From positions 62,001-126,000 of the forward strand of contig BGZK01000105.1 of assembly GCA_005406025.1 (NCBI GenBank): a stretch of DNA of 64,000 nt. The letters run 5' to 3'. Origin of the DNA: Eumeta japonica (lineage: Eukaryota > Arthropoda > Insecta > Lepidoptera > Psychidae). Below the pieces are notes generated by a model that saw only the letters and a list, made by a program, of their open reading frames with translations, had not been told where the DNA came from and did no database searches. Within the stretch, counting starts at the first letter, position 1, and the number at the start of each line of letters is the position of its first letter. Made by a program: the position numbers and the translations under genes. This document shows positions 12,800-24,500 of the stretch, in pieces.

Positions 12800-13300
12800 T
12801 CTTAAGTTAGTTACACATACACACGCATACATACCGAGTTACAAAGATCACTCGGAAAATAATCAAAACAGACACCCAGAACCCTAGAATATTGACATCT
12901 AATGAAAACTCTATTTTCAAAAATCAAACTGAAAACAGTATCTTCATAATTTATGAAAGTGTTTAAATTTTCATAGCAGGAATTTAAAAAACACTATTTT
13001 TTAAATATCTGAACTACAATATTTTTTGAACTTGTTTTTTGATTTTATTTTGCTTTACGGCATTCGACAGAGTTTTCTAAGCAGAAAAAGATGACCGAGT
13101 AGCAAACATCAATCCATTAAAAATGCACATGTTATTTTGAATATAAAACCCCTTTTTCAATATTTTATTAACGATATTTCTCCAAAGTACGAACCGATTT
13201 CGATACAACCTATTTTTGTGCGGTTTGAGACAGTCACTTGGGGAAAATAAGTGATTAGATTTTGGTATCGACTGGTAGAGTAGTCTAAAGGTTATTTCAA
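12800..13300 (+). repeat. dispersed repeat shared with 43.7-44.2 kb
   Basis: ACACATACACACGCATACAT, ACTCGGAAAATAATCAAAAC, AACCCTAGAATATTGACATC and a TTTTCATAGCAGGAATTTAAA end match the second half of 43745-44235. GATTTTATTTTGCTTTACGG and AGCAAACATCAATCC (13040-13110) match its first half. The halves occur here in reversed order, so two partial copies abut. Confidence 0.55.
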
Positions 13301-13399
13301 AAAATAATCATTATTCTGATTTTTTTTTTGAGATTTCTCAACATCTACCGGGCGGAATTCGTTCAATGCTTACTAAAACATAATTATATTATTATCATA

Positions 13400-16100
13400 T
13401 ATTTTTTTCAAATTTTTAAATTGACAAATGATATTATTATAAATGTTTTATGTGGTGTTATTCTCTTTAGAGACCACCCGCCCATGCTGTAACGGCCGTG
13501 TGGAGTTTATTTTATACGTTAAATTAAGATTATGAATAATGAAGATAGTGTTCCGGGTACATAATTTTTTTTATTAGCAATTTCCTACTCTTAAGAACGT
13601 TTCATTCGATTGTCGTTATAGCTTATACTTTTTGAGTTATTACCAAAAGACGGAGATCTTTATTTTTTATTCCTTTTTTACAAATTTCTCGGCGTGGAAA
13701 ACAAAAAAAAAAAAATTCTCGAAATCGCATACCGAATCGCATACGCCATCGCTCATATTCTTAAGAGACTTGTCTCAACTATTTTTCGCAGATAATCTCA
13801 AAGCAACAACGATTCAAAGAGGACATTGATAAATGATTTTCATAATCATTAATACATCCTATAAGTAAACGAAACCACATAACCAGCAAATGTTCTTATT
13901 ACAGCTAATAGGAACAATAAATAACGATTCATCTACCACAAATGTTATCTAGAGCTTCGCTCGAACTACGCTCTCGTATTTAGGGACACCATATTGTGTA
14001 TTTGCTTACAGCATTCTTAATAACGTCGCAAGATATTCTGAGTCGAGACCAGAATGTTTTTCTATTTTATGTCTACAATAGGAGAAATCTCATCATATGC
14101 TAGAAAAAAAAAAAAGATTATACATTACCAACTATTACTGCTTCCGTAAATAATCATAATAGATAATTATGTGTATAAAATGTAAGTACTTTTTATAATT
14201 AACATTATTTTATGACGCCAGTATTCTTAGATGTTGTTATATCAAGTGAATGCATTTGTTTTCTTAACAAGACTATAAATGCCAAAATTATGAAATAAAA
14301 ACCTTTTCATTGTAAGAACAGTACCATCCGAAAAAAAAAAAAGCGAAATCAGTTCTTCGATAAAATAATTTATTTCTTCTCTTGAATACCATTAAAGGCC
14401 TCGATCAAGCGAGTGTCGAACGTGCACGGACCTAGAATGCCATGTTAGTCTAGGCGACAAGTTCGAAATCCTATTAATTATTGATAAAAATCCTAAAAAT
14501 ATGTGCGATAGCTCATTGGATTCGGAATGATGTCTAAAAAAATGTATTTTAAGGATTTTACTGCACGATAAAAATTGCAAAATTATTAACAAATTAAGGT
14601 GAAAAAAAAGGTATTTTGTTTTTTGGCAATTACTCGAAAATTATTAATATTTAATAAAATTAAAAAAAGATTCAGAAAAAGGAGAAAATTTCCTTAAAAA
14701 AATTTTGTATCCCTGAACTCTACCTTTACTATTTATAATTTTAATTTTGTGCTGAAAATGCGACCCCGTGCGGCCGATAAAGCATGGCCGCACTACCGCT
14801 CAGCAGAGTCTATCACATAAAATATTTTTTTTGTAGGATTAATTTATCAATATTTCAATTAAAAAAAAAATGTGGTGTCATCAGAACACTTCAAAGAATG
14901 AAGTCCCGTTGAAAAATTTTTTTTGTTTATTTTTCCAAAAGTTATACAATTGTTAAATAAATAATTTTTCGTGGACGTCCATTTTTACAAAATACGCTAT
15001 AAAAGTTTAAATAATTGGCCTATCATTTTTTGGCTTTTTGGAGCTCTTCTTATATATATATACTTAACAAGACCACGTTATAAAAGTATCATAAATTTGT
15101 GTATTTTGATCATTATAATTATTTTAAGTGAACAAAAAACTAAAATCCTCAATAATGTTAAAAAAATGTTTTCAATCAAATGTTCAGTTATGAATATTTT
15201 TTCATTTCATAGAGGCATTAACCAACGTTGAAAAAAAATTTTTACGGTATTTGTTAATCAATTGTTTATGAACAAATGAACTAGCTCAATATTGTAAAAA
15301 AATGTTTATTTACAATATTATTTTTATATCATGGAAAAATTAAAATTTTAATAAAATTCTTAAAAAAATTGTTTAAAACCGTTTCTTTAATATTTTTTTG
15401 TTAAATAATAAGTTTATAATTTTTTTTTATCATTATTACTATTTCTTAGTAGAGTAACTAAAAAAAAATTATATATAATTTAATTGTTTGTTTAGTTGAC
15501 AATTTGTTATAAACAAATTCAGATGACCATTATATTTTTTTCGAAAACTAACGAAAAATTTAAAAATTTTCAAACTTTATCCTCTGATTCGAGTCAACCA
15601 AGTATCCTAACGTGACAACCGACTCGTAAATGACAGTTCGATCGTCACTTGTGGTCAACAGATTCACGAATGTTCCGTGATTACGTCAGTCCTCGCACGG
15701 ACGCCACGACGGGTCCAACGTGAACTGAATTGACGTATTGTCATCGCGTTTCTGGTTTTAAATCCAATTAAATTTCAAATTTTTTTTTATTGTGGTTCTT
15801 ATTGAAATTCAGAGATACACATCTACAAAATAAAGATTGATTGTTATTTCACAATTTCAGCTACGAGTGTTCGACCAGACAACGAAATCGAGTAACCCAT
15901 CGATTTCTCTTTCTAAACATACAAAAAATCGAAATTTTTTCATCTAAATATACACAAAAAAACCAGCTGAGAGCCTATCGAACCATGCTCAGTGTATCCA
16001 TTACTATAAAGATAAGAAAAACACTACAGATTAAATTCGTATTGGTTTTGTATTGTGAAAGTTTGGATAGTTAGGTGTATACAAACGTACTTTTTTCGGT
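13400..16100. other. very AT-rich, gene-free
   Basis: Long poly-A/T stretches, particularly 14560-15560. A mixed-composition island at 15590-15750 (TGATTACGTCAGTCCTCGCA) is the only exception. Confidence 0.45.
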
Positions 16101-16109
16101 GTGAAGGGA

Positions 16110-16790
16110 TAAATAATAGGTTTTGATAAACAATTATATGACAATCTGTTATACATAGTTTATATTAAATATATTTTATTGCTATTAAATGACTTTACTG
16201 TAATGCATTACTATTTTAAGTGCATTAAAACACAATTAAACACAGTACAGTTTCTAAATATAAAAATACAATGTGAAAAAGTGCACCAGCAAAAGAGCGT
16301 ATCTTCATGGCACTTAGTTCCCATTGTTAAAAAACGTAAATTTTTGGTATTAACTCAAAAACAGTATATGTGATCATGTTAAAAATCATTTTCGTTAAAA
16401 ATATCTATTAACGGTTAAATTTTTAATTTTTCTCATTTTTTTTTTTGGATATACGGTTTAAAAAATAAAGAGGAAGAACAATGCTTAAAAGATCTGTCGA
16501 AATCTGTGCCACACGTTGAAGTTTTCCGAAAAAATGTTTTTCAGCTTATGTTACGTGTACGGCGTGCCCTCCCCAGAAATATTTCTTTTTCTTATTTAAC
16601 TACCAAACTTAGTAACAGGTTATACAAGACACGTATAGTCCAAATTTCATCAATATACGTCTTGTAGTTCATCAGCATTGAGTAAAATGCATACGAGCGG
16701 AAATGACGAAAATGTAAGGGTTCAGTTTTCGCCATTTTGTTACGGAACTCTAATAAATAAATATTAGCTATTAACCACAAACCCGATAAC
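16110..16790 (-). repeat. dispersed GGGTTCC repeat, copy 3 (inverted)
   Basis: The reverse complement carries the same order of blocks: a GAACCCTTA…TTTTCGTCAT head near 16700, a TTAGTTAAATAAGAA-like block, AAATATTTCTGGGGAGGGC and CCAGCAAAAGAGC near the tail (16285). More diverged than the other two copies. Confidence 0.7.
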
Positions 16791-16794
16791 GTTA

Positions 16795-19030
16795 ATTTCA
16801 AATTTTCTAAGTCAATCTCGAGAAACGTTGGCAAACACCCAACTCCCCCTGTACACTCCGCGTTAAGTCATCGGAATTTAAACACAACTTCTGTCGCGTA
16901 TGCTAACGTTATGCAGAACGCCACAGTATTCTATTGTGTTTCATATTTATGAAGTTTACCGACTTAATCCAGACTTGAAAGAGTTTTATAGGGTTTCAAA
17001 TTAATGTATGTCACCATTACCAGTAAATGCTGTTCGGTTAAGTCTTTTACTTCTTGTAACGATTATTATATTTTTTCGTAAACTTATATCGAAGTATTTG
17101 AAAAATGTTGAATTTATTAATATTTAAAAAATAGGTGATTTATCAAGATGTCATCGTTTTCTACACGTAAAAATACTACTTTATACTTACTTTAATATGT
17201 CAAATTTTTATCATTCCAACGCTAAGACACACCATTGTCCGCTCTTTTTATAAGCCTTAATTTAACTTGCCATGTTAGTAGGTGCGGATCAAATCTTAGA
17301 AGCTAAATTAGAACCACTTACTGACGTTGGATTGCATCAAATTTGGCATACTTACGTATCTGTGGTGAAGATGCAACAATATGCTCTGATGATGGAGCCG
17401 GAAAGTAGACGTAGAAACTCTTAAACTATTTTTAAGAGTTTCTTAAATTATTTAGAATTACGCAATAATTTTTAAATTGCCGAACTTAGTAAGAACCGCA
17501 GCTGTATACGTTCTCTTGTCTGTTGCTTTATTATCTTCACGCGTTTACCTCGACTGAAATACCGAAGATTCTGAAAAAATCTGTTTTATTTGTTGTGTGA
17601 CGAACTTACACATGTTTCATCGGCCAGTGTATAAGAAAATCCGGCGACAATCCGGCGCGGCAAAAAACGTCAGACAAAGATAACACACTATACGCAACGT
17701 CTTTTAGTAACGTCTTTTTTTTTCTCTCCATTTAACGACATCCTTCTATAATGCCAAAAAATGCACGGTTCCTTAAGCTTCGTTATATATACTTTCCACT
17801 GTAATTCGAAACTAAACGGAAACATAACTTATGCATAAATAATCGTGTATTATTAAAAAGGCACATATTAAAACAAAACCAAACACTTGAAAACAAACTT
17901 ATTAATTAAAAAAAAACCTTTTAAAAACAAGCTTTTATTCAAAAACTCACTTGTACTGAAACAAAAATAATAATTTTATGCGAGGGTTATGCTGATGAAT
18001 GATGAATATAGATGAATGTAATAAAATAGATCGATCGAAGTCCTTTATAAAACCATTTACTCGTATAAGCACGATGTTAGGACAATCACTGAAAAAATAA
18101 ATATTTTTAATTCGTATTACTATCCAATATTCTATTACATCAAATAATTTCAAAAGTTTGTTTCTCCCAAGAAATTTGTTTATTTTAAATTCCTCTTTCT
18201 CTGTATTTTGTGTGCGCTATTTAGACAAATCCTCAACCCACACTGGCCCAGCATGACCTCCCCATCAACCTAAAATAAAATGTGGGAGGTTATGTTTCAA
18301 TAAAGGGTGGCGATTAAGTCATGACACAATATTAAAGATAATGGCGATCGATGTAAAATGCAATGCCTTTAATCGACACATAACCGTTGCTAACTTCAAA
18401 TCATATCGAATAATTCTGAGTTAAGAACTCAAAACACATTGCCATGGATGCGCAAGAGAAGAAGAGGCGATCTAATACAAAATTTTAATCGTTGTAATAC
18501 GAAATTTTCTACGAAAAACGACACTCATTCAACTTTTTTTCGTTACGAAAGCATAGCTTTGTAATGTTAGAAAACATGCAGGGTTAATTGTAACTATTTG
18601 CTATTGTTAGCTCGACTGCTTTGTATAGGAATTTGTAAATTATATTAATCAATATATAGGAGTACCGCAATAATTCTCATATACAAATAGCGGTAAAGGC
18701 AAATGAAGAAATAATAGATCAAAACGACTCTCTTAACTTGAAACAGTGAATAAATAAAAAAACAAATGTTTTAAAATAATCTTTCGCTGCTCTGCAACGC
18801 TATACAAAATATCGCTTTATAATGGCAATCCCAAAGCACGGCGCATTACTTTTTGATCAAAATATAATAGTCGAATTTAGCAGTGTCATTAATTTAAGAG
18901 CAATCCAGAACTCGTTCCGTACCTTGAATAGCCGCGTTGATCCCGAACGTGACCGAAGTAACTCCAGAATATGGAATGAACATCTTTCTGTCGAAGAAAG
19001 AGATTCACGTGTTTGAGAAGGACATACGAT
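16795..19030. other. no gene seen
   Basis: AT-rich; no matches to other repeats in the window were noticed, apart from the repeat cluster that follows. Confidence 0.4.
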
Positions 19031-19040
19031 TTTTGTACTG

Positions 19041-19180
19041 CGCAATGACACTTTAATCAATCGAGTCCAACAAATCAACAACGTTTTTGTGCGTCGCATT
19101 GACACTTTAATCAATCGAATCCAACAAATCAAGTGTTTACTTGATTTGTTGAACTTTTTTAATTAAAGTGTCATTACGCG
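19041..19180. repeat. direct plus inverted repeat cluster
   Basis: CGCAATGACACTTTAATCAATCG…CCAACAAATCAA occurs at 19041-19078 and again at 19095-19132. An inverted copy (TTGATTTGTTGAAC…TTAATTAAAGTGTCATTACGCG) follows at 19140-19180. The second and third copies can form a stem of about 38 bp with few mismatches. Confidence 0.85.
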
Positions 19181-19589
19181 ATACATTTATTAAAATAAGA
19201 ATTTAATACGGAATATAGTAGTGATCGCGGTTGTTATACTATACGGAGCTAGCTTAGCGTCCATTGCTCTTTAACTTCTGATCCGGCGGAAAGTTGTTTT
19301 AATATGTATTTATTTCCAATAAGTACTTGGTTATTACCATGAATACTAAAAATGACAACCATGACTACCAATAAAAATGAGCATTATGTTTTTATTGTTA
19401 TAGACACAAGTAACTTTAACCGAAATATTAATTTACCAGCTTTCATCCGCAACTGCACTCGCGTGGACATTAAAAAATTTCTTAGTCTTTTATATAGATC
19501 CTATTTATTCTAACTTCCAAATTTGCTATTTATCACAACTATATATGATAGATATTAATTATGATCCAATTCCTGCTCTTGTTTACTAT

Positions 19590-19870
19590 CCAGGTCATTC
19601 AATTCTAGTTCTGATCCAACTCTCAATTTGATCCGCGTCTGGTTCTTAATTCCTTTCGCGATCCCGTTTTTAATAGGAGACACGAGTGGATGAAGGGAGT
19701 TGTTTATATATTGAATCCCTATGCAAATGACACCTTCTACTCAGGTCTTCGATTTCGAATCCCATTTCGGTCTCTAGTCCGATACTAATTTCGCTTTCGA
19801 TGCCTAAATGTCGTTCTCGATTTTCATTTCCACACTATTCTCTCGAATTCTATCTCGGTCCTACGTCATT
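19590..19870 (+). repeat. eroded hexamer repeat
   Basis: A long tract built of TCCGAT/TTCGAT/TCTCGA-type hexamers (for example TCGATTTCGAATCCCATTTC, TCGGTCTCTAGTCCGATACT) with many substitutions and no ORF. Confidence 0.55.
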
Positions 19871-19879
19871 TTAAATCTG

Positions 19880-21120
19880 TGATATTGAATGGCTGTGATT
19901 TATCAATTTTAACTACAAAAGATAATTAATCTACCAAAATCGAATTCATTGATTATATTATCAAAATTTGGTCATAAATATGTCATTTAAACACAGTAAA
20001 ATTTTCACCATATACTCAAATATATTGGCCATTTTACGTTATTACCCATACATTAAAGTACCCTATAACTGAACAATACCTACGGTATATATAATAAACA
20101 CTCAATCAAAAATACAGAGTTCGATTATATTTAGTTAAGGTGTTACGAATTTTGTCTAAATATAAATCCTACTGGAAATATAATCATAGTAATAATTCCA
20201 TTAATGGAAATATCTTAGGAATAATTTTAGCACTAAACCAATCTATATACTTTTAATTCAGATAAAAAATTTATAGATTGTGTATATAGATACTGAATTA
20301 GCTATGACTACTATGTCATACGAATTACGCATTTTTTCTCGATAAAAATTAGCTACGTCACTCTCTAGGCCATGAATTAAATCTATACAAGGAACTACGT
20401 CCATCCGTTGCTTCATTACTAAGTACACAAAGGACAAATTAAAAAAATGCTCTTTTATGTTTATAATATTAATAGAGATGTATTGCATTTTAGAATTCCA
20501 TTTTCGAAAAGTCATAACGAACCTTAATCGAGGTAGACAGTGTTTTTTTGTTTGTCTTTCACCTGTCTGTAAGCATTTTTAAATTTAACATAGTTCTCTT
20601 TAAATTCAACTTTTGTCTCATTTTGTTCATTTTTTTATTTATACCCAAGAGTGCGCAAAAAATATCATTCACTCCTATTTGTGAAGTTTGAAAATCAAAG
20701 GACAGGAAATAATTCGTTCAATGTGATCATAAAAGAGTTCCTACGATCATAAGGAAAAATAAAACAAAGTTTGGGACAAATATCGTTTCTAAAGAAAATA
20801 GGCCAGCGTTCCCATTGCTACTATTGACAATGAGAATTGTAAGTGTCTAAAACGACTTGTATACAGAGTTTGTTTAAAACAATTTTCGTTGGATTTAGTT
20901 ATTAAGCTCTACTGCTGTGACTTTTTCAGAAAAAGCTACAGAAGAGGTATAAAGGTTTAGAAGCTATTAAACTTCTAAAGATATATATCAGAAGAAAACT
21001 CATTAAACAATCATTAATTTTATGTACCTATCCAATAACGCCCTACACAATTGAACGCTTCTCAAAAAACAAATTTTATCGCTCAATGGAAATGGAAAGT
21101 TACGCCTAGCTTTTTGTATT
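19880..21120. other. no gene seen
   Basis: AT-rich with one chance frame (20258-20515 minus, 85 codons). Confidence 0.4.
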
Positions 21121-21128
21121 TTTTAGTA

Positions 21129-21605
21129 CCGTGCTTCTAAAAGAAAAAGGAATCCTATAGGATAACTTCGTTGACCTACTGTCCGTCTATCTGTCAAGAT
21201 CCTTTTTCTCAGTAACACGTGGAGCTATCAAGTTGAAATTAACATCAAATACTTACGTCTGCGGTGTTTTTGAGCTGTAAAAAAAAATAAAACTTTTCAG
21301 TCAATATTCAATTTTATAGCTTACATTTTGAAACTCATAATTTATTATTAGAAACATACACTTGAAATCGTAGTATGATCCGTGATATAGATAAATACAC
21401 GGGAAAACATTTTTTAACTTTGCGCGGTTTGAAAACTTAAGTTTTTATAAATTCAGATATTTTGAAAATAATTCGATTTTTTTTTTTAAGTAAACGTATT
21501 GGAATTCCTGGAACGAATACTTAGCTAGAACCGGTATCGAAAACAGACAAAAAATCATGTAGATTCTTGATGGAAGAAATACGTAGGACGCACTATTATT
21601 TCTGG
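21129..21605 (+). repeat. dispersed repeat, uninterrupted copy
   Basis: Reference copy for the split repeat at 1383-1515 and 2495-2740. The head GTGCTTCTAAAAGAAAAAGG, a CTGTCCGTCTATCTGTCAAG tract and CTCAGTAACACGTGGAGC resemble the 26636 repeat as well. Confidence 0.65.
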
Positions 21606-21710
21606 AACTGGCCACTTACATAAACAATATTTAAAAAGTAATTACTACATTTGACAAGGGAAATCTTTGGCTATAGAATATAGTTCGTTACTGTCAACTG
21701 TTTTCACATT

Positions 21711-21818
21711 GTGGCATCCTTTTAAAAATTACTTACAAACCGTGGCATCCTTTTAAAAATTACTTTACAAACGTACAAATTATTTACAAACTTAAATTCA
21801 TCACTATGAATTTAAGTT
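21711..21818. repeat. 31-bp tandem duplication and a perfect hairpin
   Basis: GTGGCATCCTTTTAAAAATT… at 21711-21740 is repeated at 21742-21772. Then AACTTAAATTCAT (21789-21801) pairs perfectly with ATGAATTTAAGTT (21806-21818) around CACT. Located just upstream of the mariner remnant. Confidence 0.85.
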
Positions 21819-21901
21819 GCGAAAATTATCGTAGTATGATTTTCTACGATTTTAAGTGTAATTTGATAGCTCAGCTGAACCTCGCTCGGCTTTGAACTAC
21901 T

Positions 21902-22866
21902 TTTGGCGATGAAGCACCATGCAAGACGACTATTTATAATTGGTTTTTAGAATTCAAGCGCGGTGTTGTCACTCTCAGTGTCGAATTTCGTGGTGGTCGC
22001 CCATCCACCGCTGTGAACAACGAAAACGTCGATGCCATGCGTGGTATGATCGAAACAGACATCCATTTGACCTACCACAAGATCTGGACATCGTTAAGCA
22101 TAGACACGAATCAAATACAATCAATCCTACACAAACATTTGGGTATGAAAAAACTGTGCTCGCGGTGGATCTCACACAACTTGACTGCGGCTCAAGAAAC
22201 GGACCGCGTCACTTGGTGCAATGCCATGCTTACAAGATTCAAGGAAGACATCAAATTTGGTGTGGGACATAATTACAGGTGAAGAAATGTGGAGTTATTG
22301 TTAGGACCCAGAAATAAAGCAGCAATCGACCGTATTATGGGCCTATCGAGATGAGCCAAAATCAACCAAAATGACGCGCGAACGAAGTATCTCTAAGCGG
22401 ATGATTTCTTTTTTTTTTAATAAAATTGGACACGTGGCTACTTTTGCTTTGGAAATTACTGTTATTTGTCGTACCGTGAATAGTAATTGGTATACAACCA
22501 TTTTTTTTTGCCGGAAGTTATTGACAAACTCCGTAAAAATAACCGTAAACGTGGTATCATCTTGCACCTCGTCAATGCAAATTATCATACGGCCTAACAG
22601 ACTAATAATTTTTTGAAAGGGAAAAACGTAGAACTCATGAGCAATCTTGCATACAGTCCCAACCTGGCACTTTGTCTTTTTTTGTTCGCAAAAATTAAGA
22701 ACCAATTACGCGATCAACGATTTCCATCATCAGAAGAGGCTATCGAAGAGAATGAAAAACATGTTTCCTAGGTCATCAGGAAGGAGTGCCATGAATATTT
22801 TCAAAATTGTTTTTTTCGTATGAAAAGTGCATTTCAGCTAAAAGAGTTTATTTTGAGAAACAATAA
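21902..22866 (+). pseudogene. mariner transposase, inactivated
   Basis: This is a mariner/Tc1-superfamily transposase, which normally moves an element into TA sites. From 21902 one frame runs to a TGA at 22280: FGDEAPCKTTIYNWFLEFKR, then EFRGGRPSTAVNNENVDAMR, then RWISHNLTAAQETDRVTWCN, the helix-turn-helix and linker regions. The catalytic part continues in another frame (VWDIITGEEMWSYC*DPEIK, then WAYRDEPKSTKMTRERSISK) and ends KRVYFEKQ-like at 22866. The three catalytic Asp positions are all altered: ITGDE is ITGEE, the HxDN position has Val, and YSPDLAP is YSPNLAL. There are several frameshifts and stops, and the N-terminal start region is not recognisable. No matching terminal inverted repeats were found by eye. 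Confidence 0.9.
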
Positions 22867-22996
22867 ATTCACTTTTGATTATTCATAGTAATTTTGTCTC
22901 ATTCATTCCAGAAATTTTCAGTGTGGCCTACCTAAATATACGCATATTTAAGTTTGTACTGAATCCTCAGGGTTCTAATCCTAGTTGCACTTGTCT

Positions 22997-23002
<6 letters not shown>

Positions 23003-23072
<70 letters not shown>
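23003..23072 (+). repeat. (TC)n microsatellite
   Basis: Almost pure TC/CT dinucleotides, with one CC slip near 23053. Encodes spurious Ser-Leu/Arg-Glu reading frames in all directions. Confidence 0.98.
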
Positions 23073-23074
23073 GT

Positions 23075-23218
23075 ATGTTTGTGTGTGTGTGCGTGGGTGC
23101 GTGAGCTTGTGCTTGTTCGTGTTCGTGTGCGTGCATCTGCGTGTATGCATTTGCGTCTGCGTGTACGTGTATATGTGCATGCATGCGCGCGCGCGTATAT
23201 TTGTGTGTGTGTGCATAT
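23075..23218 (+). repeat. degenerate GT-rich microsatellite
   Basis: GTGTGTGTGTGCGTG… passing into GTG/GCGT/GTAT variants and a GCGCGCGCG block near 23187. It follows the TC tract directly, making a compound repeat. Confidence 0.92.
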
Positions 23219-23929
23219 GTAATTGTATAAAAATGACATGAAACGTGTAAGGTAATCTAATGCAAATTGATAAATGGCAGTTATAAAGCCATGGCATACG
23301 AATAGACGGACAGAATCATAAGACGAATTATAAGGACTCCTAAAAACATGTTTATTAAATTAAAAAATAATTTTCAAATTATACGGTAAAGTCTCTCTAA
23401 AGCTTTTTATTTCGGTTTAGTCGTAACGACGAAAATGATGAAAGCTTATAATTCTACATAGACTTAATTTTCAAAGATGTTCACTGGAATATGATGTGCT
23501 AATAAATGTCTAAACAAAGTTATGTTTAAAGAAAACTTGTTATGAATTAACAAAGAAGTATTATAAGAAGAAAAGTAACTATTTTTTTTTATTTTAATTA
23601 GAAATGAAACTGACATTTTTAGTGGAATTATTAATGTCGTAGGTTATACGCTAAGAGAAAGAGATCGACTATAAAGATTTCGTAGACAGTTAGTAGTTTT
23701 AACCTTCACAGTTATAAGTACCTTATAACCGGTAACCGATAATAACCGATAATCAAATTCTGTATAACAGTATTAAATTAATCCTATAATCGACCTAAAA
23801 CACTCTCAACAGTTTTTCATGTGTCCGATCGAGAAAAATCCAAAATATCACCATAATTTCACGTAAAGAAATGTTCAAAGGGTCCATTTTCCCCGCAACA
23901 GCGTTTAGTATAACGCTGAGTAGTTAGTA

Positions 23930-24110
23930 TCAGGGTGGGTAAGAACGGTCCGCGGCAGCCGTCGGCGGAGGGGCGGGCGGGGGCGGGGGGAGCATTTAAA
24001 TGAGCCCCCGCTCATCGGCTTTTTGCACGTCATCACTTCTCGACGACCCTCCGCCGCTCTGACGTAGCCGATCTCTTAATTTAACCTTAACGGCGTTATC
24101 AATATCCGGG
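23930..24110. promoter_or_regulatory. GC-rich island with a near-palindrome
   Basis: GGCGGAGGGGCGGGCGGGGG leads into GGGGGAGCATTTAAATGAGCCCCC (23986-24009), an inverted repeat with one mismatched pair, then GCACGTCATCACTTCTC. Non-coding and probably regulatory by composition. Confidence 0.35.
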
Positions 24111-24224
24111 ATGAATATTCTGGGACAGAAAGTACAGACGGTCACGTGTTTCTGTCAAAGACTTCGTCCACATGGACGTAGGATCGATTCCTTATTTTTT
24201 TATATCGCGCGATATATTTCTATT

Positions 24225-24350
24225 ACGACACCGACCCGGGTCCTCCTCCTGATTCGAGTCCCGGGTTTACTCGCGCTCCGACGTCGTCCCGTCTCCATTT
24301 CCAGTGCCGGTCCCGCTCTCGTTTCCAATACCGATAAGACTCTCGACGCC
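24225..24350 (+). repeat. eroded hexamer repeat, GC-rich version
   Basis: GATTCGAGTCCCGGG, CGTCCCGTCTCC, GTGCCGGTCCCGCTCTCG, TTTCCAATACCGATAAGACT: repeating TCCCG/TCTCG words at roughly 6-base spacing, resembling 19590-19870. Overlapping 60-90 codon frames are artefacts of this periodicity. Confidence 0.5.
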
Positions 24351-24458
24351 GATCGAGTGTACGCACCGCAATTTTTCCGCATGTAATGATTATTATCATT
24401 TTATTCATTTATGTTTAGTTATTACGTAGATGTAAGCTTGTTGTTATGTATACATACG

Positions 24459-24500
24459 TGTGTGTGTGGGTGTGTGTGCGCGCGTGCGCGCACGTGTTCT
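24459..24500 (+). repeat. short GT/GC microsatellite
   Basis: GTGTGTGTGGGTGTGTGTGC followed by GCGCGTGCGCGCACGTG. Confidence 0.85.

Noticed and set aside
14400..14480. Possible tRNA gene (TAGTCTAGGCG followed by AGTTCGAAATCC)
   Set aside because: The A- and B-box-like words are only about 13 bases apart and no cloverleaf can be drawn.
18822..19132. 64- and 91-codon frames
   Set aside because: The latter half is the direct/inverted repeat cluster; repeated WTRLIKV-like words come from the DNA repeat.
22932..23297. Long overlapping Arg-Glu/Ser-Leu and Thr-His frames
   Set aside because: They are translations of the TC and GT microsatellites, not genes.
24111..24408. Frames of 60-91 codons on both strands
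   Set aside because: They arise from the eroded hexamer array and GC-rich composition; no domain seen.
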